Assembly: GCA_020631815.1 (NCBI GenBank)
Contig: JACKGW010000012.1
Location: 1-64,000, forward strand
Length of the DNA stretch: 64,000 bases
Direction: 5' to 3'
DNA from: Planctomycetota bacterium
GTDB lineage: Bacteria > Planctomycetota > PLA2 > JAEUHO01
Within the stretch, counting starts at the first letter, position 1, and each line of letters opens with the position of its first letter. Below the pieces are notes generated by a model. It was not told the origin of the DNA, searched no databases, and was given only the letters and a program-made list of their open reading frames with translations. Position numbers and translations under genes: made by a program. This document shows positions 25,626 through 34,082 of this stretch, in pieces.

Positions 25626-27326
25626 ATGTTGCGTGCGTGGAGCGGAGTCCTGCTGCTCGTTCTCGGCTCCGCGAGTGCCGGCGCCGGTGAAGAGCAAGTG
25701 CCCCCGAGCGTGAGCGTCGTCGACACCGCCGGCAAGCCGGTGGCGGGGGCCCGCGTGTACGTGGAGGGCCACCCGTTCGGCGCGATCCCCGTTCCCGTGA
25801 AGGTCACGGGGCCCGACGGCACGGCACGCCTCGATGGTGGCTCGCTCTCTGCCACGGTGAAGCTGGACGTGCAACCGCCCGCAAGTCGGCCGGACTTGGC
25901 GGCCACGACGGTCGAGGTGTGGGATCCGCGCGCGGGCGTCCCCGTCGAGCTGCCTGCGGGTCGTGTGATCGACTGCACGGTCGTGGATGCCGAGGGCGTG
26001 GCTCTCTTTGCCGCGGTCGTCTGGGCAACTGCGGACGGACGTCAGAGCGGCTGCACCCCCCTCTACGCACGCGAGACCCTCCGTGGGCTGCCCAGCGTGC
26101 CGCTTCGCGTTTTGGCCATCCCCTTGCACGCGGGCTCGGACTGGGAGGAGGTGCTTCGCGAGGCCAAGGCGCCGTTCGTGGACGCGGCCTTGGGGGCCGA
26201 TGAGCTCACGCTGACGGTCTGGACTCCGCCCACCAAATCGGAGTACCTCGCGATCGGCGTCCACGTGCGCGGCCCCGACGGGTCCGCGCCCGCGCGGGCG
26301 TATGTGCTGGCCGGTCGCGGCGAGTACCTGACGGGGGCGATCGCCATCCGGGGAGAGGCGGCGGTGTGGCTTCTTCCCTCGAGCGAGGGGCCCGTGCGCG
26401 TGGTCGCCTACGCAGCGCGTGACGCGTCGGGTCATCCCCTTCCCTGGGCCCCCGTGGTTGTCGACGCCGACGGCGATGCGCTCGACGTGAGCCTGCACAT
26501 GCCTCGGGCCGTCAAGGCAACGGGGCGCGTCGTGGACGAGGGCGGCAAGCCCTTGGCCGGTGCCCGCGTGGTCGCGCGGGCCGTGGGGAACAGGGGACTG
26601 GTTCCCATGGATCCACTCGCGGACGCCACGACCGATGCGCGTGGCATGTTCAACCTCGTCGGCTTGGGCGCAGGGCCGATCCAGCTCCAGATCCAAGCCG
26701 GGCGGCTCTGGGCGGAGGGCCCGTTCGTCGAGCTCGATCTTCCGGCGTCGGACATCGTGCTGGAAGCCCCGCTGGCGCTACCGGCGCGAGTGCTCGTCGT
26801 GGATTCCGATCAACGCCCGGTAGCGGGGGCCACGTGGGTCGTCGAGGAGTTCGACGAGTGGGACGGCGGGTACCAGTCCTACTTGGTGACCTCGGGTCGC
26901 GCAGATTCCGAGGGGCGCATCAACGTCCCCCCGTTGGACCCGCGCCGCCGCCTGACCCTCGAGATCGATTGCGGCGATGCCAGGCCCGACCTTGGGCGGA
27001 TCACGATCAAGCCGTGGCGGCCCGGGACGAAGACGGTGGTCCTGCCCAAGGCGTACACCTTGGACGTTCGAGTCATCAACGCCGAGGGACGCCCGGTGCG
27101 CGCATCTGTCTACCGTTTCCATGAGCGGGACCGCACCAACGTGAACCAGATGACGGACGCGCTCGGACACGCGACCATCCGTGGTCTTGACCCCGACGAC
27201 CCGCTCGAGATCCAGGCTCAACGCGTCGAGGGCGGAGAGACCCTGCGCTCGGACCGCGTCCGCGTGACGCCCACCGCGTCGCGCGTGACGGTCACGCTCC
27301 AGCTGCCTGCCCCTTCCAAGCGCTAG
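25626..27326 (+). CDS. Secreted carboxypeptidase-regulatory-like repeat protein
   Basis: A 566-residue exported protein. The signal peptide MLRAWSGVLLLVLGSASAGAG is followed by units with the signature VSVVDTAGKPVAGARVYV, then GRVVDEGGKPLAGARVVAR with a DARGMFNLVGL turn, and VLVVDSDQRPVAGATWVV. It resembles the extracytoplasmic half of the sigma fusion just upstream, without the sigma and membrane parts. It could have split from such a gene or share ligands with it. GGGAG lies six bases before the ATG, and TACCGT lies 35 bases before it. No catalytic site is visible. Confidence 0.75.
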   Translation: MLRAWSGVLLLVLGSASAGAGEEQVPPSVSVVDTAGKPVAGARVYVEGHPFGAIPVPVKVTGPDGTARLDGGSLSATVKLDVQPPASRPDLAATTVEVWDPRAGVPVELPAGRVIDCTVVDAEGVALFAAVVWATADGRQSGCTPLYARETLRGLPSVPLRVLAIPLHAGSDWEEVLREAKAPFVDAALGADELTLTVWTPPTKSEYLAIGVHVRGPDGSAPARAYVLAGRGEYLTGAIAIRGEAAVWLLPSSEGPVRVVAYAARDASGHPLPWAPVVVDADGDALDVSLHMPRAVKATGRVVDEGGKPLAGARVVARAVGNRGLVPMDPLADATTDARGMFNLVGLGAGPIQLQIQAGRLWAEGPFVELDLPASDIVLEAPLALPARVLVVDSDQRPVAGATWVVEEFDEWDGGYQSYLVTSGRADSEGRINVPPLDPRRRLTLEIDCGDARPDLGRITIKPWRPGTKTVVLPKAYTLDVRVINAEGRPVRASVYRFHERDRTNVNQMTDALGHATIRGLDPDDPLEIQAQRVEGGETLRSDRVRVTPTASRVTVTLQLPAPSKR

Positions 27327-27444
27327 GTTCGACTGGCGCTGCGGCGGCCTCACGCGCGCGTCGATCCAGCTGGGTGCTCATCACATCGGGCCCGCTGCGC
27401 CGGCGAGGTCCCTGATCACGAGGCGCCCGTCGACGTCTCTTCGC

Positions 27445-28197
27445 CTACTCGAGGTGCCAGTCGCCCACGCGCTTCATCATGCGGATCAACAGCTCGGCCA
27501 GGGATCGGGCGGACGGCCGCGTGCGTGCGTGTCTTGCGAGGTGCGCCAACAGCTCCTGCGCCGGGATGCGGTCCACGAGGTCGCCGCTCGCGTCGCTCGC
27601 GCGGAGCCAGAGGGTCGACGCCAGGGCGTCCTGGGCGGGGGAGTCGCGCGTCAGCGAGAGCTCCAACAGGGAAGCCAGATCCGTCATCGCGAAGCTGGTG
27701 GCCAGCTGGAGGGCATGGTTCCGCACGTCGTGGTCGGGGGAACCGAGGACGTGCATGACATGGGCTTGCATGGTGGCGCGAGGGACGACGTGCACGGAGC
27801 AGGCAAGCCAAGCGGCATGGCGCGCGCCGTCCCGACGGTGCTCCGCCATGGACAACAGCCGAGCCTGGATACTGGGTGGCGCCGGCGAGACCTTGCCCCG
27901 CAGACGCGCAAGCGCCTCCAGCACCAGCGACAGGTCACGGCTCTCGCGCTGGGCATCGTCCAGCACGACGCAGAGCCCCGCCCAGGCGACGTCGTCTCGA
28001 AGCAACGCGCCCCACGCTCGCCCCAGCGCGATCGGGTCGTCCGGGTGCGCGCGGATCGCCAAGCGCACGGCCTCGACAGCGCTGGCTGGCGCCTCGACAC
28101 CGGGGGGGATGGCTGCCGCAGGCCATGCGTTCGTCTCACCGCAACCGGCCAGGAGGACTGCGGCGACAAGGCCCAGCAGCCCCGCGAAGGGCCACAT
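27445..28197 (-). CDS. Lipoprotein with helical-repeat body
   Basis: About 250 residues. MWPFAGLLGLVAAVLLAGC is a lipoprotein signal with the lipid Cys at 19; this ATG has GGGAG eight bases upstream. An ATG at 28251 that overlaps the stop of the upstream gene would give an 18-residue longer leader and is the alternative start. The mature part is helical and resembles HEAT-type repeats (for example RNHALQLATSFAMTDLASLLELSLTRD). It is probably cotranscribed with the gene at 28251-28583. The function is unknown. Confidence 0.6.
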   Translation of the reverse strand: MWPFAGLLGLVAAVLLAGCGETNAWPAAAIPPGVEAPASAVEAVRLAIRAHPDDPIALGRAWGALLRDDVAWAGLCVVLDDAQRESRDLSLVLEALARLRGKVSPAPPSIQARLLSMAEHRRDGARHAAWLACSVHVVPRATMQAHVMHVLGSPDHDVRNHALQLATSFAMTDLASLLELSLTRDSPAQDALASTLWLRASDASGDLVDRIPAQELLAHLARHARTRPSARSLAELLIRMMKRVGDWHLE

Positions 28198-28250
28198 GCG
28201 GGCAGCTCCCAGGGCGTGCCTCTCGCGTCGCGGGGCGGCCATCCAGCCCA

Positions 28251-28583
28251 TCAGCTCTCCATGTCGATCGCTTCGACACGTCCCTGCTCGTCGAACTTCA
28301 CGGCCACGACATACTGCGTTACGTCGTCGGGCAGGGTGAAGTCCAGGACGTCGGGATCGTCGTCGGGGTGGGGATACCGGAGCGTGAGCAGGCCCAGGAC
28401 CTGGTTGGGCGTCGGCTTCGAGGTCCCCAGATGCTCCATCCACCACTCCGGCTCCAGCTGCTCGAGGTGATGGGAGATGAACCCGTCCACGCCGTACTCG
28501 GCCTCGGGCGTCCCTACGGACGCTCGAATGGCGTCCATGGCGAGCTTCGCGCGCATTTCGATGATCTCTTCGCGCTGTGCCAT
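28251..28583 (-). CDS. Small cytoplasmic protein, resembles DUF2004
   Basis: A 110-residue acidic protein with GAGGA five bases before the ATG. The C-terminal half, DFTLPDDVTQYVVAVKFDEQGRVEAIDMES, has the pattern of the DUF2004 family (a two-strand unit ending in I-x-M-E-S). Proteins of this family are often orphan or immunity-like genes in accessory regions; the assignment rests on the pattern alone. Its stop touches the alternative ATG of the downstream lipoprotein, which suggests an operon. Confidence 0.55.
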   Translation of the reverse strand: MAQREEIIEMRAKLAMDAIRASVGTPEAEYGVDGFISHHLEQLEPEWWMEHLGTSKPTPNQVLGLLTLRYPHPDDDPDVLDFTLPDDVTQYVVAVKFDEQGRVEAIDMES

Positions 28584-28759
28584 GAGGTTCCTCGCTAGGA
28601 CCCGAACCATCGTACGTTGCCGCGCGCCAGCTTGGGCCAACGCCAGTACGCGGAGCCCGCCAGCGACACGCTGGCTGCACGTCGGCCTCAGCGAGCTGCA
28701 AGGCGCTGCGCAAGACCTTCCCGATTGCCAAGACCCCCAGGTTCCGGTATGGCACGGCG

Positions 28760-29152
28760 ATGATCGACCACATGGCCTTCGAAGTGAGCAACCTGGATGC
28801 AACCCAAGCCTTCTACGACAAGGCCCTCGCGCCGCTTGGGTACAAGCGCCTGATGGACACGCCCAAGACGAATGAAGAGGGCGTGCGGTATCTGGGGTGG
28901 GGCGACCCCCTGGAGACGGACATCTGGATGAGCGAGGGGCAGCGGACCACGCCGCGACTCCACATCGCGTTCCGGGCAGACAACCATCAGCAGGTCCGCG
29001 ACTTCTACACCGCGGCACTTGCCGCAGGTGGCACGCACAACGGCAAGCCCGGCCTGCGACCGCACTACCACGCGAACTACTACGCCGCCTACGTCCTGGA
29101 CCCCGACGGCCACAACATCGAGGCCGTCTGTCACACGCCGCAGGATCCGTAG
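28760..29152 (+). CDS. VOC (glyoxalase-like) protein
   Basis: A 130-residue VOC protein. It opens with IDHMAFEVSNLDATQAFYDKALAPLGYK, a first betaalphabetabetabeta unit with a likely metal His (His4). It ends with HYHANYYAAYVLDPDGHNIEAVCH, where the Glu in the last strand is the other usual ligand. This subfamily (often called glyoxalase/bleomycin-resistance/extradiol-like) is widespread and mostly of unknown substrate. No ribosome site is evident before the ATG. It is divergent from the DUF2004-like gene with about 175 bases between. Confidence 0.85.
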   Translation: MIDHMAFEVSNLDATQAFYDKALAPLGYKRLMDTPKTNEEGVRYLGWGDPLETDIWMSEGQRTTPRLHIAFRADNHQQVRDFYTAALAAGGTHNGKPGLRPHYHANYYAAYVLDPDGHNIEAVCHTPQDP

Positions 29153-29271
29153 AGCTCTCATGGTCGAGCTGGGGCGTGCCACGCTTGATCTACCCGCGTG
29201 GCGCCCGCGCTGCCGGGAATGGTGCCCAAGTCGCGTCTTGGACGTCACCGGGCGCGGGGCGTCGTCCGCTG

Positions 29272-30588
29272 CTAGCGCCTCTCTGCCCGCTCGTGCAACC
29301 GGAATCTCACGCGGATGCCCTCGGGCGTTGCCGGCGCCCACTTGAAGCTCCTGCGGATGGCCCATCCGCCTGACCTCGAAGCTCCCCTCGACACGTATCC
29401 GATGGTGTGGCGTCGGTTGCCGCCGCCAAAGCTCCACTCCTCTCCCCGTGCGACATCGATGGACAGCGACATCTGCGGCCCATCCGTGCTCACTACCTCT
29501 TCATACTCGGTGATCTCGAGTGTGAGCGTGCCGACGGGAGAGCTGACTCGTGTGGCTCCTGAACGGGGCAGCACGAGAATCTCGTCGAGAACCAGGTTCC
29601 AACCCTCTCCATCCGGCGCAAAGCTCCACGCGTCGCGGACGCGGCCCCACCACGCGCCGATGGCCTCGGCCGAGTCGTCGTCGGGCAAGGTCTCCACACG
29701 CCGTTCGGGCGGCTCGGGCGGGAGCCCGGGCAGCCCCCTCGACGGGCGGCGGTAGAAGATGAATTGGCCGTCGAGCGCCTGGCGGCAGGCTTCGCCAATC
29801 GTCATCTCGGTCGTCCACAAGAGCCCGCTCGCAACGCGCGGCGCTTGTCGATCGCACCCCATCTGCTCGACCATCCAGTCAACGATCGTCACGTCCTCGA
29901 AGGCGTAGGCGTCTTGTAGAGCGAACACGACGGCTACGGCTGGATTGCGATCAGCGAGCAGGCGCCTGGCGACGGAGCGGGCCAGCGGCGTGGCGTCCCA
30001 CTCGGCCGAGTCACGTCGCCACTCGCTCCCCTGGCCACCACAGAACGCATTCAGGTAGCCCGCCAACCGTCCCGCGATCAGGCGCACGGGGCCCCGCTCG
30101 TCCACGGCCAGCACCTCGACCACACGGCCGAGCCGCTGGCCGAAGGGCTCCCGACACAGCTCGAGCAAGGCTCGCGCCCACCCCAAGTCCGTCGTCTCGC
30201 CCAGGGCCAGGCAGATGGCGGGACCTGCGTCCAGGTCCTTCCCGATCTTGCGCAGGTACGCAAGCGAGCGAAGCCCATGGCGCACGAGTCGACCCTGCCG
30301 ATCCGCGAGCTGGTTGACCTCGTGGCTGCGCGCGAGCTCTTCCAGGCGCCGTGGGTCGAGCGACGGAAGCTGATCGTCGAGGCGGGCCAAGAGCGCGGCG
30401 TCGACGTCCGTGGCATGCCTGGTCAGCGTGGAGAGGGCTTCCTGCCACTCCGCTGCCCGACGCTTGGCGAGGCCCTCGTCCTCGGCAGCAGCGGGGAGCC
30501 CTGCCCGCCCGACGCACAGTGCCGTCAACACGATCGCCGCACCCCAGCGTGCCAGGCTCGCGAACCTCATCACTTCATGCGCCGCCAT
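29272..30588 (-). CDS. Exported hypothetical protein
   Basis: About 438 residues with an N-terminal signal segment (FASLARWGAAIVLTALCVGRAGLPAAA) and no lipobox that fits well, so it is probably periplasmic. The first two thirds are helical; the last 170 residues are beta-rich with Trp and Arg. I do not recognise the family. Start choice is between ATG 30588 and ATG 30570; neither has a clear ribosome site. It stands alone in a region of accessory genes. Confidence 0.5.
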   Translation of the reverse strand: MAAHEVMRFASLARWGAAIVLTALCVGRAGLPAAAEDEGLAKRRAAEWQEALSTLTRHATDVDAALLARLDDQLPSLDPRRLEELARSHEVNQLADRQGRLVRHGLRSLAYLRKIGKDLDAGPAICLALGETTDLGWARALLELCREPFGQRLGRVVEVLAVDERGPVRLIAGRLAGYLNAFCGGQGSEWRRDSAEWDATPLARSVARRLLADRNPAVAVVFALQDAYAFEDVTIVDWMVEQMGCDRQAPRVASGLLWTTEMTIGEACRQALDGQFIFYRRPSRGLPGLPPEPPERRVETLPDDDSAEAIGAWWGRVRDAWSFAPDGEGWNLVLDEILVLPRSGATRVSSPVGTLTLEITEYEEVVSTDGPQMSLSIDVARGEEWSFGGGNRRHTIGYVSRGASRSGGWAIRRSFKWAPATPEGIRVRFRLHERAERR

Positions 30589-30747
30589 TCGATGATGGTA
30601 GCAGGTGGGTCCATCGCGGAGCGGACGCCTACGCCTGGTGGTGTAGGGGCTGCGGGCATATCCCACGGACCATCGAGGCTAGCTCATGAGAATTGCCCGC
30701 ACTCCGTACCCCTCCGGACCCCCTCCGCAACCCCATGCCAGCCGACC

Positions 30748-31164
30748 TCAGGCCTCGAAACCCGTACCATTGAGTGTAGGCGTGCCCCACTTGGACTTGC
30801 CCCGCTTGATCTCGCTTTCTACGGCGCGTGCGTGTGCGCCGTCGGCGCACGTCAGATAGCGAAACGAGAGTCGACTCATCATGAATGCTCGGCAGCGTCG
30901 AGCAGCCTCCTGTGGGGTCCTCGCGGGCTCGCTGTCGAGATGCTGGACGAGGGCAAACCAAAGGTACTGCTTCAGCATGTTCACCATGTTGCCGTCACGG
31001 TGATCTCTCAGGCGGCGGCGCAGACTCCCCCTCCCGTCTCGGCCCGCCATGCCGACGTAGAGGAGCTTGTCCCCATCAAACACCACGTAGACGCCCGGCG
31101 TGTCCGGAAGGTCGGGTGAGCTGAGCTCATGGAACGGGATCTGCGCTGACCAGTCAGTGATCAT
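30748..31164 (-). CDS. GIY-YIG nuclease-fold protein
   Basis: A 138-residue protein. The GIY-YIG core is present: PGVYVVFDGDKLLYVGMAGR supplies the two strands with the Tyr pair (here G-V-Y and Y-V-G), and the Arg of the following helix is in GSLRRRLRDHR. A conserved Glu for metal binding is plausible in AVESEIKRGKSKWG near the end. Such small GIY-YIG proteins act in restriction, repair or mobile DNA. The gene uses codons less biased to G/C than neighbouring housekeeping genes, which fits transfer. Confidence 0.75.
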   Translation of the reverse strand: MITDWSAQIPFHELSSPDLPDTPGVYVVFDGDKLLYVGMAGRDGRGSLRRRLRDHRDGNMVNMLKQYLWFALVQHLDSEPARTPQEAARRCRAFMMSRLSFRYLTCADGAHARAVESEIKRGKSKWGTPTLNGTGFEA

Positions 31165-31299
31165 GGCTGATTGGGTACTCGACAATCGTGGCTCCAGGGA
31201 GACGAACAGGAGCCCGCGGTTGTGGTGAACCACGCTCTCGTCGCCAGCTCACGGTCGGTGCTATGACTCTGTGCGAGACCATACTGCCGGAGGCAGCGG

Positions 31300-32541
31300 A
31301 TGTTTGGGAAGGACAAGCGTAGGCCGCGGCGTGGTGGCAGTGGAAGGACCAGGCGCATTCCACCGTCGCCCGAACCCAAGGGCCTCGACGCGGGTGATGT
31401 AGTCGACCAGGTGCTACGGGGACCCAATGGCGAGGCGGTGCTCGTCATCATGCACAGTCGGCCATGGGGGACGGGGGACGACAAGCGGTTGAAGCGCAAG
31501 ATCATGGGCTACTTGGGGTTCCTGGAGCGGGGGCAGATCGATGATCACGTTCCTGATTGGTGGCGCGCCGAGACGACGATCGACTTGGCCCACATGGATC
31601 CGATCCCACTCGACCTCCAGGCAACGGTCAAGGCGATGGGCGTCGCCCTGGGCGAGCGACACGGCGTCGGCTTCAGGACCACGACGTTCGTCGACGGCGT
31701 CAGCAGTCATGAGCACAACCTGCCTGGGGCCACGGGTACGACGCCCGCGGCCGCCATGCGGGGTGGATCGGCATTCACCGCCTTCGTCGGAACGCGCCTC
31801 GCGGCCTCAGGGGTCGAAGGGCTGCGGCTTGTCGGGCCGTGGTCGCTGATCGCCGACTCGCATTCCTTTGAGACCGAGCGTCTGTGGGAAAGCTGCAAGG
31901 CGAAGGGCGCAGTGGCGCTGGCGGCAGAAGTGGATCGGTGGGTGAGCTCCTGTCTCGAGCCGCCGGACATCCCGGAAAGCGAGCGAGTCCTCGTTCCGCT
32001 GCTCCGTCCGCAAGAGCTCATGCAGGTGCCACGGGAACGAGTTCCGGCAGGGGCTGACTCGCATGAGGTGAGATGGGATCTGTTCACCCGCTTCTGCGGT
32101 CCACTTGTCGTGGTGTACGCGCTCGACGCCGGGGCCCGCTTCTACTACGTGACCTCCATGGAGCGTCTGAACGAGCTAGGCTACGAGGCGCAAGGCCTGC
32201 TGGCACAGGCGGTGGAGAATCTCGGGAAGGTGCTCCCTGAGGTCAGGGCGTACAGCAGCGAGGGCAGCTGCATCCAGCTGTGCGCCGGGGGCGACTACGA
32301 AGCAAGTCTGCTCCTGATGGACGACGTCTGCGACGGACTCGCGGAGCAGGTCGCAGGAGACCTCGTCGCATGCGTCCCGGCCCGCGACCTGATCTTCCTG
32401 ACGGGATCCGAAGATCCCGGAGGACTCGCTGACTTGCGCCAGCGCGTGAAGGACGCGCAGGTCCAACCTGCGAGCGAGCTCTGGCAAGGCCTCATGGTCC
32501 GCCGGGACGGCCGCTGGCATGCCTTCGACGCACGGCAGTAG
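31300..32541 (+). CDS. Hypothetical protein, DUF1444-like C-terminal domain
   Basis: A 413-residue cytoplasmic protein. Residues 30-95 (DVVDQVLRGPNGEAVLVIMHSRPWGTGDDKRLKRKIMGYLGFLERGQI) look like a small DUF6572-type domain. The last 170 residues (VRWDLFTRFCGPLVVVYALDAG, YEAQGLLAQAVENLGKVLP, EASLLLMDDVCDGLAEQVAGDLVACVPARDLIFLTGS) follow the DUF1444/YtpQ pattern. Both names are from pattern memory only. Many AGG, AGT and GGA codons near the 5' end differ from neighbouring genes. No function is known. Confidence 0.6.
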   Translation: MFGKDKRRPRRGGSGRTRRIPPSPEPKGLDAGDVVDQVLRGPNGEAVLVIMHSRPWGTGDDKRLKRKIMGYLGFLERGQIDDHVPDWWRAETTIDLAHMDPIPLDLQATVKAMGVALGERHGVGFRTTTFVDGVSSHEHNLPGATGTTPAAAMRGGSAFTAFVGTRLAASGVEGLRLVGPWSLIADSHSFETERLWESCKAKGAVALAAEVDRWVSSCLEPPDIPESERVLVPLLRPQELMQVPRERVPAGADSHEVRWDLFTRFCGPLVVVYALDAGARFYYVTSMERLNELGYEAQGLLAQAVENLGKVLPEVRAYSSEGSCIQLCAGGDYEASLLLMDDVCDGLAEQVAGDLVACVPARDLIFLTGSEDPGGLADLRQRVKDAQVQPASELWQGLMVRRDGRWHAFDARQ

Positions 32542-32907
32542 GTACCCCTGCCCGCGGTTCATGGCAGGCACCCGCCGGCGGCGTACGGGTGGCCTGACAG
32601 GTGTGGGGGCAGCGCCCGTTCGGAACGCAACCCCCGCGCCACTCGCCTTGCTCGCTCCTGCGGGGTTGCCCGCGTGAAGTCGCCGGGGGCGCTGCCCCCG
32701 GGCCGCCCCTTGGCTCACTGCGTTCGCCCGGGGCTCCCCCGGCTGGGTATCGAGAGACAGCTCTCACCAATCGAATTGGGGCTCGAACCCCGGGGGTGTG
32801 GGGGCGGAGCCCCCACAGAACGCGGCCCAGGGGGCACTGGTTTGAGCCCTTGCAGCAGACTGCCGCGGCTCGGGGCGCGTTGCGATCAAGGACGCGCTGG
32901 CGAAGAA
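32542..32907. other. Gene-free GC-rich spacer with hairpins
   Basis: About 365 bases between the DUF1444-like gene and the tRNA. Two clean hairpins are present: 32683-32701 (eight-bp stem, loop GCT) and 32798-32816 (eight-bp stem, loop GGA). A T-arm-like GGGGCTCGAACCCC lies at 32778-32791 but is not part of a full tRNA. No coding potential is supported. Confidence 0.5.
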
Positions 32908-32984
32908 TGGTGGGCGTTACTGGGCTCGAACCAGTGACCCCCAGCTTGTCGAGCTGGTGCTCTAGCCAACTGAGCTAAACGCCC
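32908..32984 (-). tRNA. tRNA-Val(GAC), CCA encoded
   Basis: The minus strand folds as a full cloverleaf: acceptor GGGCGTT/AACGCCC, D-arm GCTC...GAGC, anticodon stem CCAGC/GCTGG with loop TCGACAA (anticodon GAC), T-arm ACTGG/CCAGT with loop TTCGAGC, discriminator A and an encoded CCA at 32908-32910. The body closely parallels E. coli tRNA-Val(GAC). Position 33 is C instead of the near-universal U. Confidence 0.88.
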
Positions 32985-33037
32985 GGGTCAGGGCGGGGAG
33001 TATGCCAGAGGGGCGGGCGATGCCCAACTGAGGTCGG

Positions 33038-33061
33038 CCCGCGGCGAGCGCTCGCCGCGGG
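33038..33061. repeat. 24-base palindrome, copy 1 of GGCGAGCGCTCGCC
   Basis: A perfect palindrome centred on AGCGCT. The 14-base core GGCGAGCGCTCGCC recurs 51 bases downstream. It lies between the tRNA and the gene at 33180, about 120 bases before that start. Confidence 0.5.
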
Positions 33062-33090
33062 GAGCGCCCTGGGATCCGGGGGGAGGGGGG

Positions 33091-33106
33091 CGGCGAGCGC
33101 TCGCCG
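33091..33106. repeat. 16-base palindrome, copy 2 of GGCGAGCGCTCGCC
   Basis: CGGCGAGCGCTCGCCG has the same core as copy 1. A -10-like TACGGT follows at 33134-33139. Paired sites upstream of one gene suggest a dimeric regulator. Confidence 0.5.
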
Positions 33107-33179
33107 GGGGCGGGACGGGCGCCGGGGCGGGGGTACGGTGGGGGGCTGCGCCGCGGACGGCGCTTCCCCGCGAGATGCC

Positions 33180-33932
33180 ATGAAGGTCCTGCCCCTGATC
33201 CTCCTCCAGGTCGCCCTCGTTGCGGGGGGCCTGTTCCTCTACGACCAGCTGCGCGGAGCGCCCGCCGCGTCCACGTCCCCGACGGGCGCGGACCTGGCGA
33301 CCGAGCCCGACCTGGGCTCGGTGGAGACGGCAGGCCCATCGGCCCCGTCGCTTCGCGGTGGCGGTGACGTCCTTGCGCTCACGGCGCGCATGGCCCATCT
33401 CGAGGCGAAGATCACGGCCATCCAGAAGCTCTTCAACGATGTCGTCGCGCGGCTGGATGCCGAGACGGCAGGGGGCGACGGCACTGCGCGCGGGGGCCTT
33501 CTGAACGGAAGCGACCTCGAGGCCGTGAAGCAGGGCTCGTTCAACGAGCCGACCATCGCGGTGCTCCGGACCTACCTCGACGAGGTCAAGCGCCGCGAGG
33601 TCGCCGAGGCGCGGCAGAACCTGTTCCGCCAGGACCTCGCGCGCGCCGAGGTCGACCTGCCAGCCGAGCGCCTGCAGGAGGTGGTCGAGGAGCTCGTGAA
33701 GTACCAGGACGAGTCGCTGGAGCTGATCCGCGGCTTCGAGCACCTGGGGCTCGCGGGCGCGCAAGAGGAGCGCAAGCCGGCCTTCGAGCAGCTCCGGGCC
33801 CGCTTCCGCGACCGCATGACCAACATGGTCGGGGCCGAGCAGGCCGAGAAGATCTTCAGCGCCAAGCTGGTCCAGACGGCCGGGTTCTTCCGCGCCTACG
33901 ACGACCCGGCCAAGAAGAAGAAGGACGGCTAG
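33180..33932 (+). CDS. Membrane-anchored helical protein, unknown function
   Basis: A 250-residue protein with an N-terminal anchor (VLPLILLQVALVAGGLFLYDQL), a Ser/Thr/Ala/Pro linker to about residue 60, and a coiled-coil-like stretch (LTARMAHLEAKITAIQKLFNDVVARL). The C-terminal helical domain has regularly spaced charged residues and ends KKKKDG. It has the same plan as the protein at 5099. The helical domain recalls Spy/CpxP-type envelope proteins, but the defining LTxxQ motif is missing. The start at 33180 is chosen because it opens the signal anchor. Two palindromes lie upstream. Confidence 0.65.
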   Translation: MKVLPLILLQVALVAGGLFLYDQLRGAPAASTSPTGADLATEPDLGSVETAGPSAPSLRGGGDVLALTARMAHLEAKITAIQKLFNDVVARLDAETAGGDGTARGGLLNGSDLEAVKQGSFNEPTIAVLRTYLDEVKRREVAEARQNLFRQDLARAEVDLPAERLQEVVEELVKYQDESLELIRGFEHLGLAGAQEERKPAFEQLRARFRDRMTNMVGAEQAEKIFSAKLVQTAGFFRAYDDPAKKKKDG

Positions 33933-33961
33933 CCGAGCGCCTCGGCGCCGGGCCCCGGCGC
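33932..33961 (+). terminator. Tandem hairpins after the gene ending at 33932
   Basis: GCCGAG-CGC-CTCGGC forms directly at the stop codon, and GCGCCGG-GCC-CCGGCGC follows. There is no T-tract. It is a termination or mRNA-end candidate by position. Confidence 0.35.
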
Positions 33962-34020
33962 TCCCTCCAAACCGGGCTCCGTCTCCCTGGTCGCCACGCG
34001 GCGCGACCGGGTGCGAGACC

Positions 34021-34026
34021 TATACT
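34021..34026 (+). promoter_or_regulatory. -10 box TATACT for ald
   Basis: TATACT matches the sigma-70 -10 consensus in five of six positions and is a rare A/T-rich hexamer in this sequence. It lies 56 bases before the ald ATG. No convincing -35 is seen 16-18 bases upstream. Confidence 0.5.
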
Positions 34027-34082
34027 CCCGGCCCCGAGCGGCGACCGCCCGAAGGCGCCCGACCGCTCTCCGGAGGGTTCCC

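Noticed and set aside
32778..32791. T-arm-like GGGGCTCGAACCCC that might be a second tRNA or an attachment-site copy
   Set aside because: No acceptor, D-arm or anticodon arm can be built around it, and it is not a copy of the nearby tRNA-Val 3' end.
32601..32978. Open frame ending GVTGLEPVTPSLSSWCSSQLS across the tRNA
   Set aside because: This peptide is the well-known spurious translation of a tRNA antisense strand; the tRNA itself explains the sequence.
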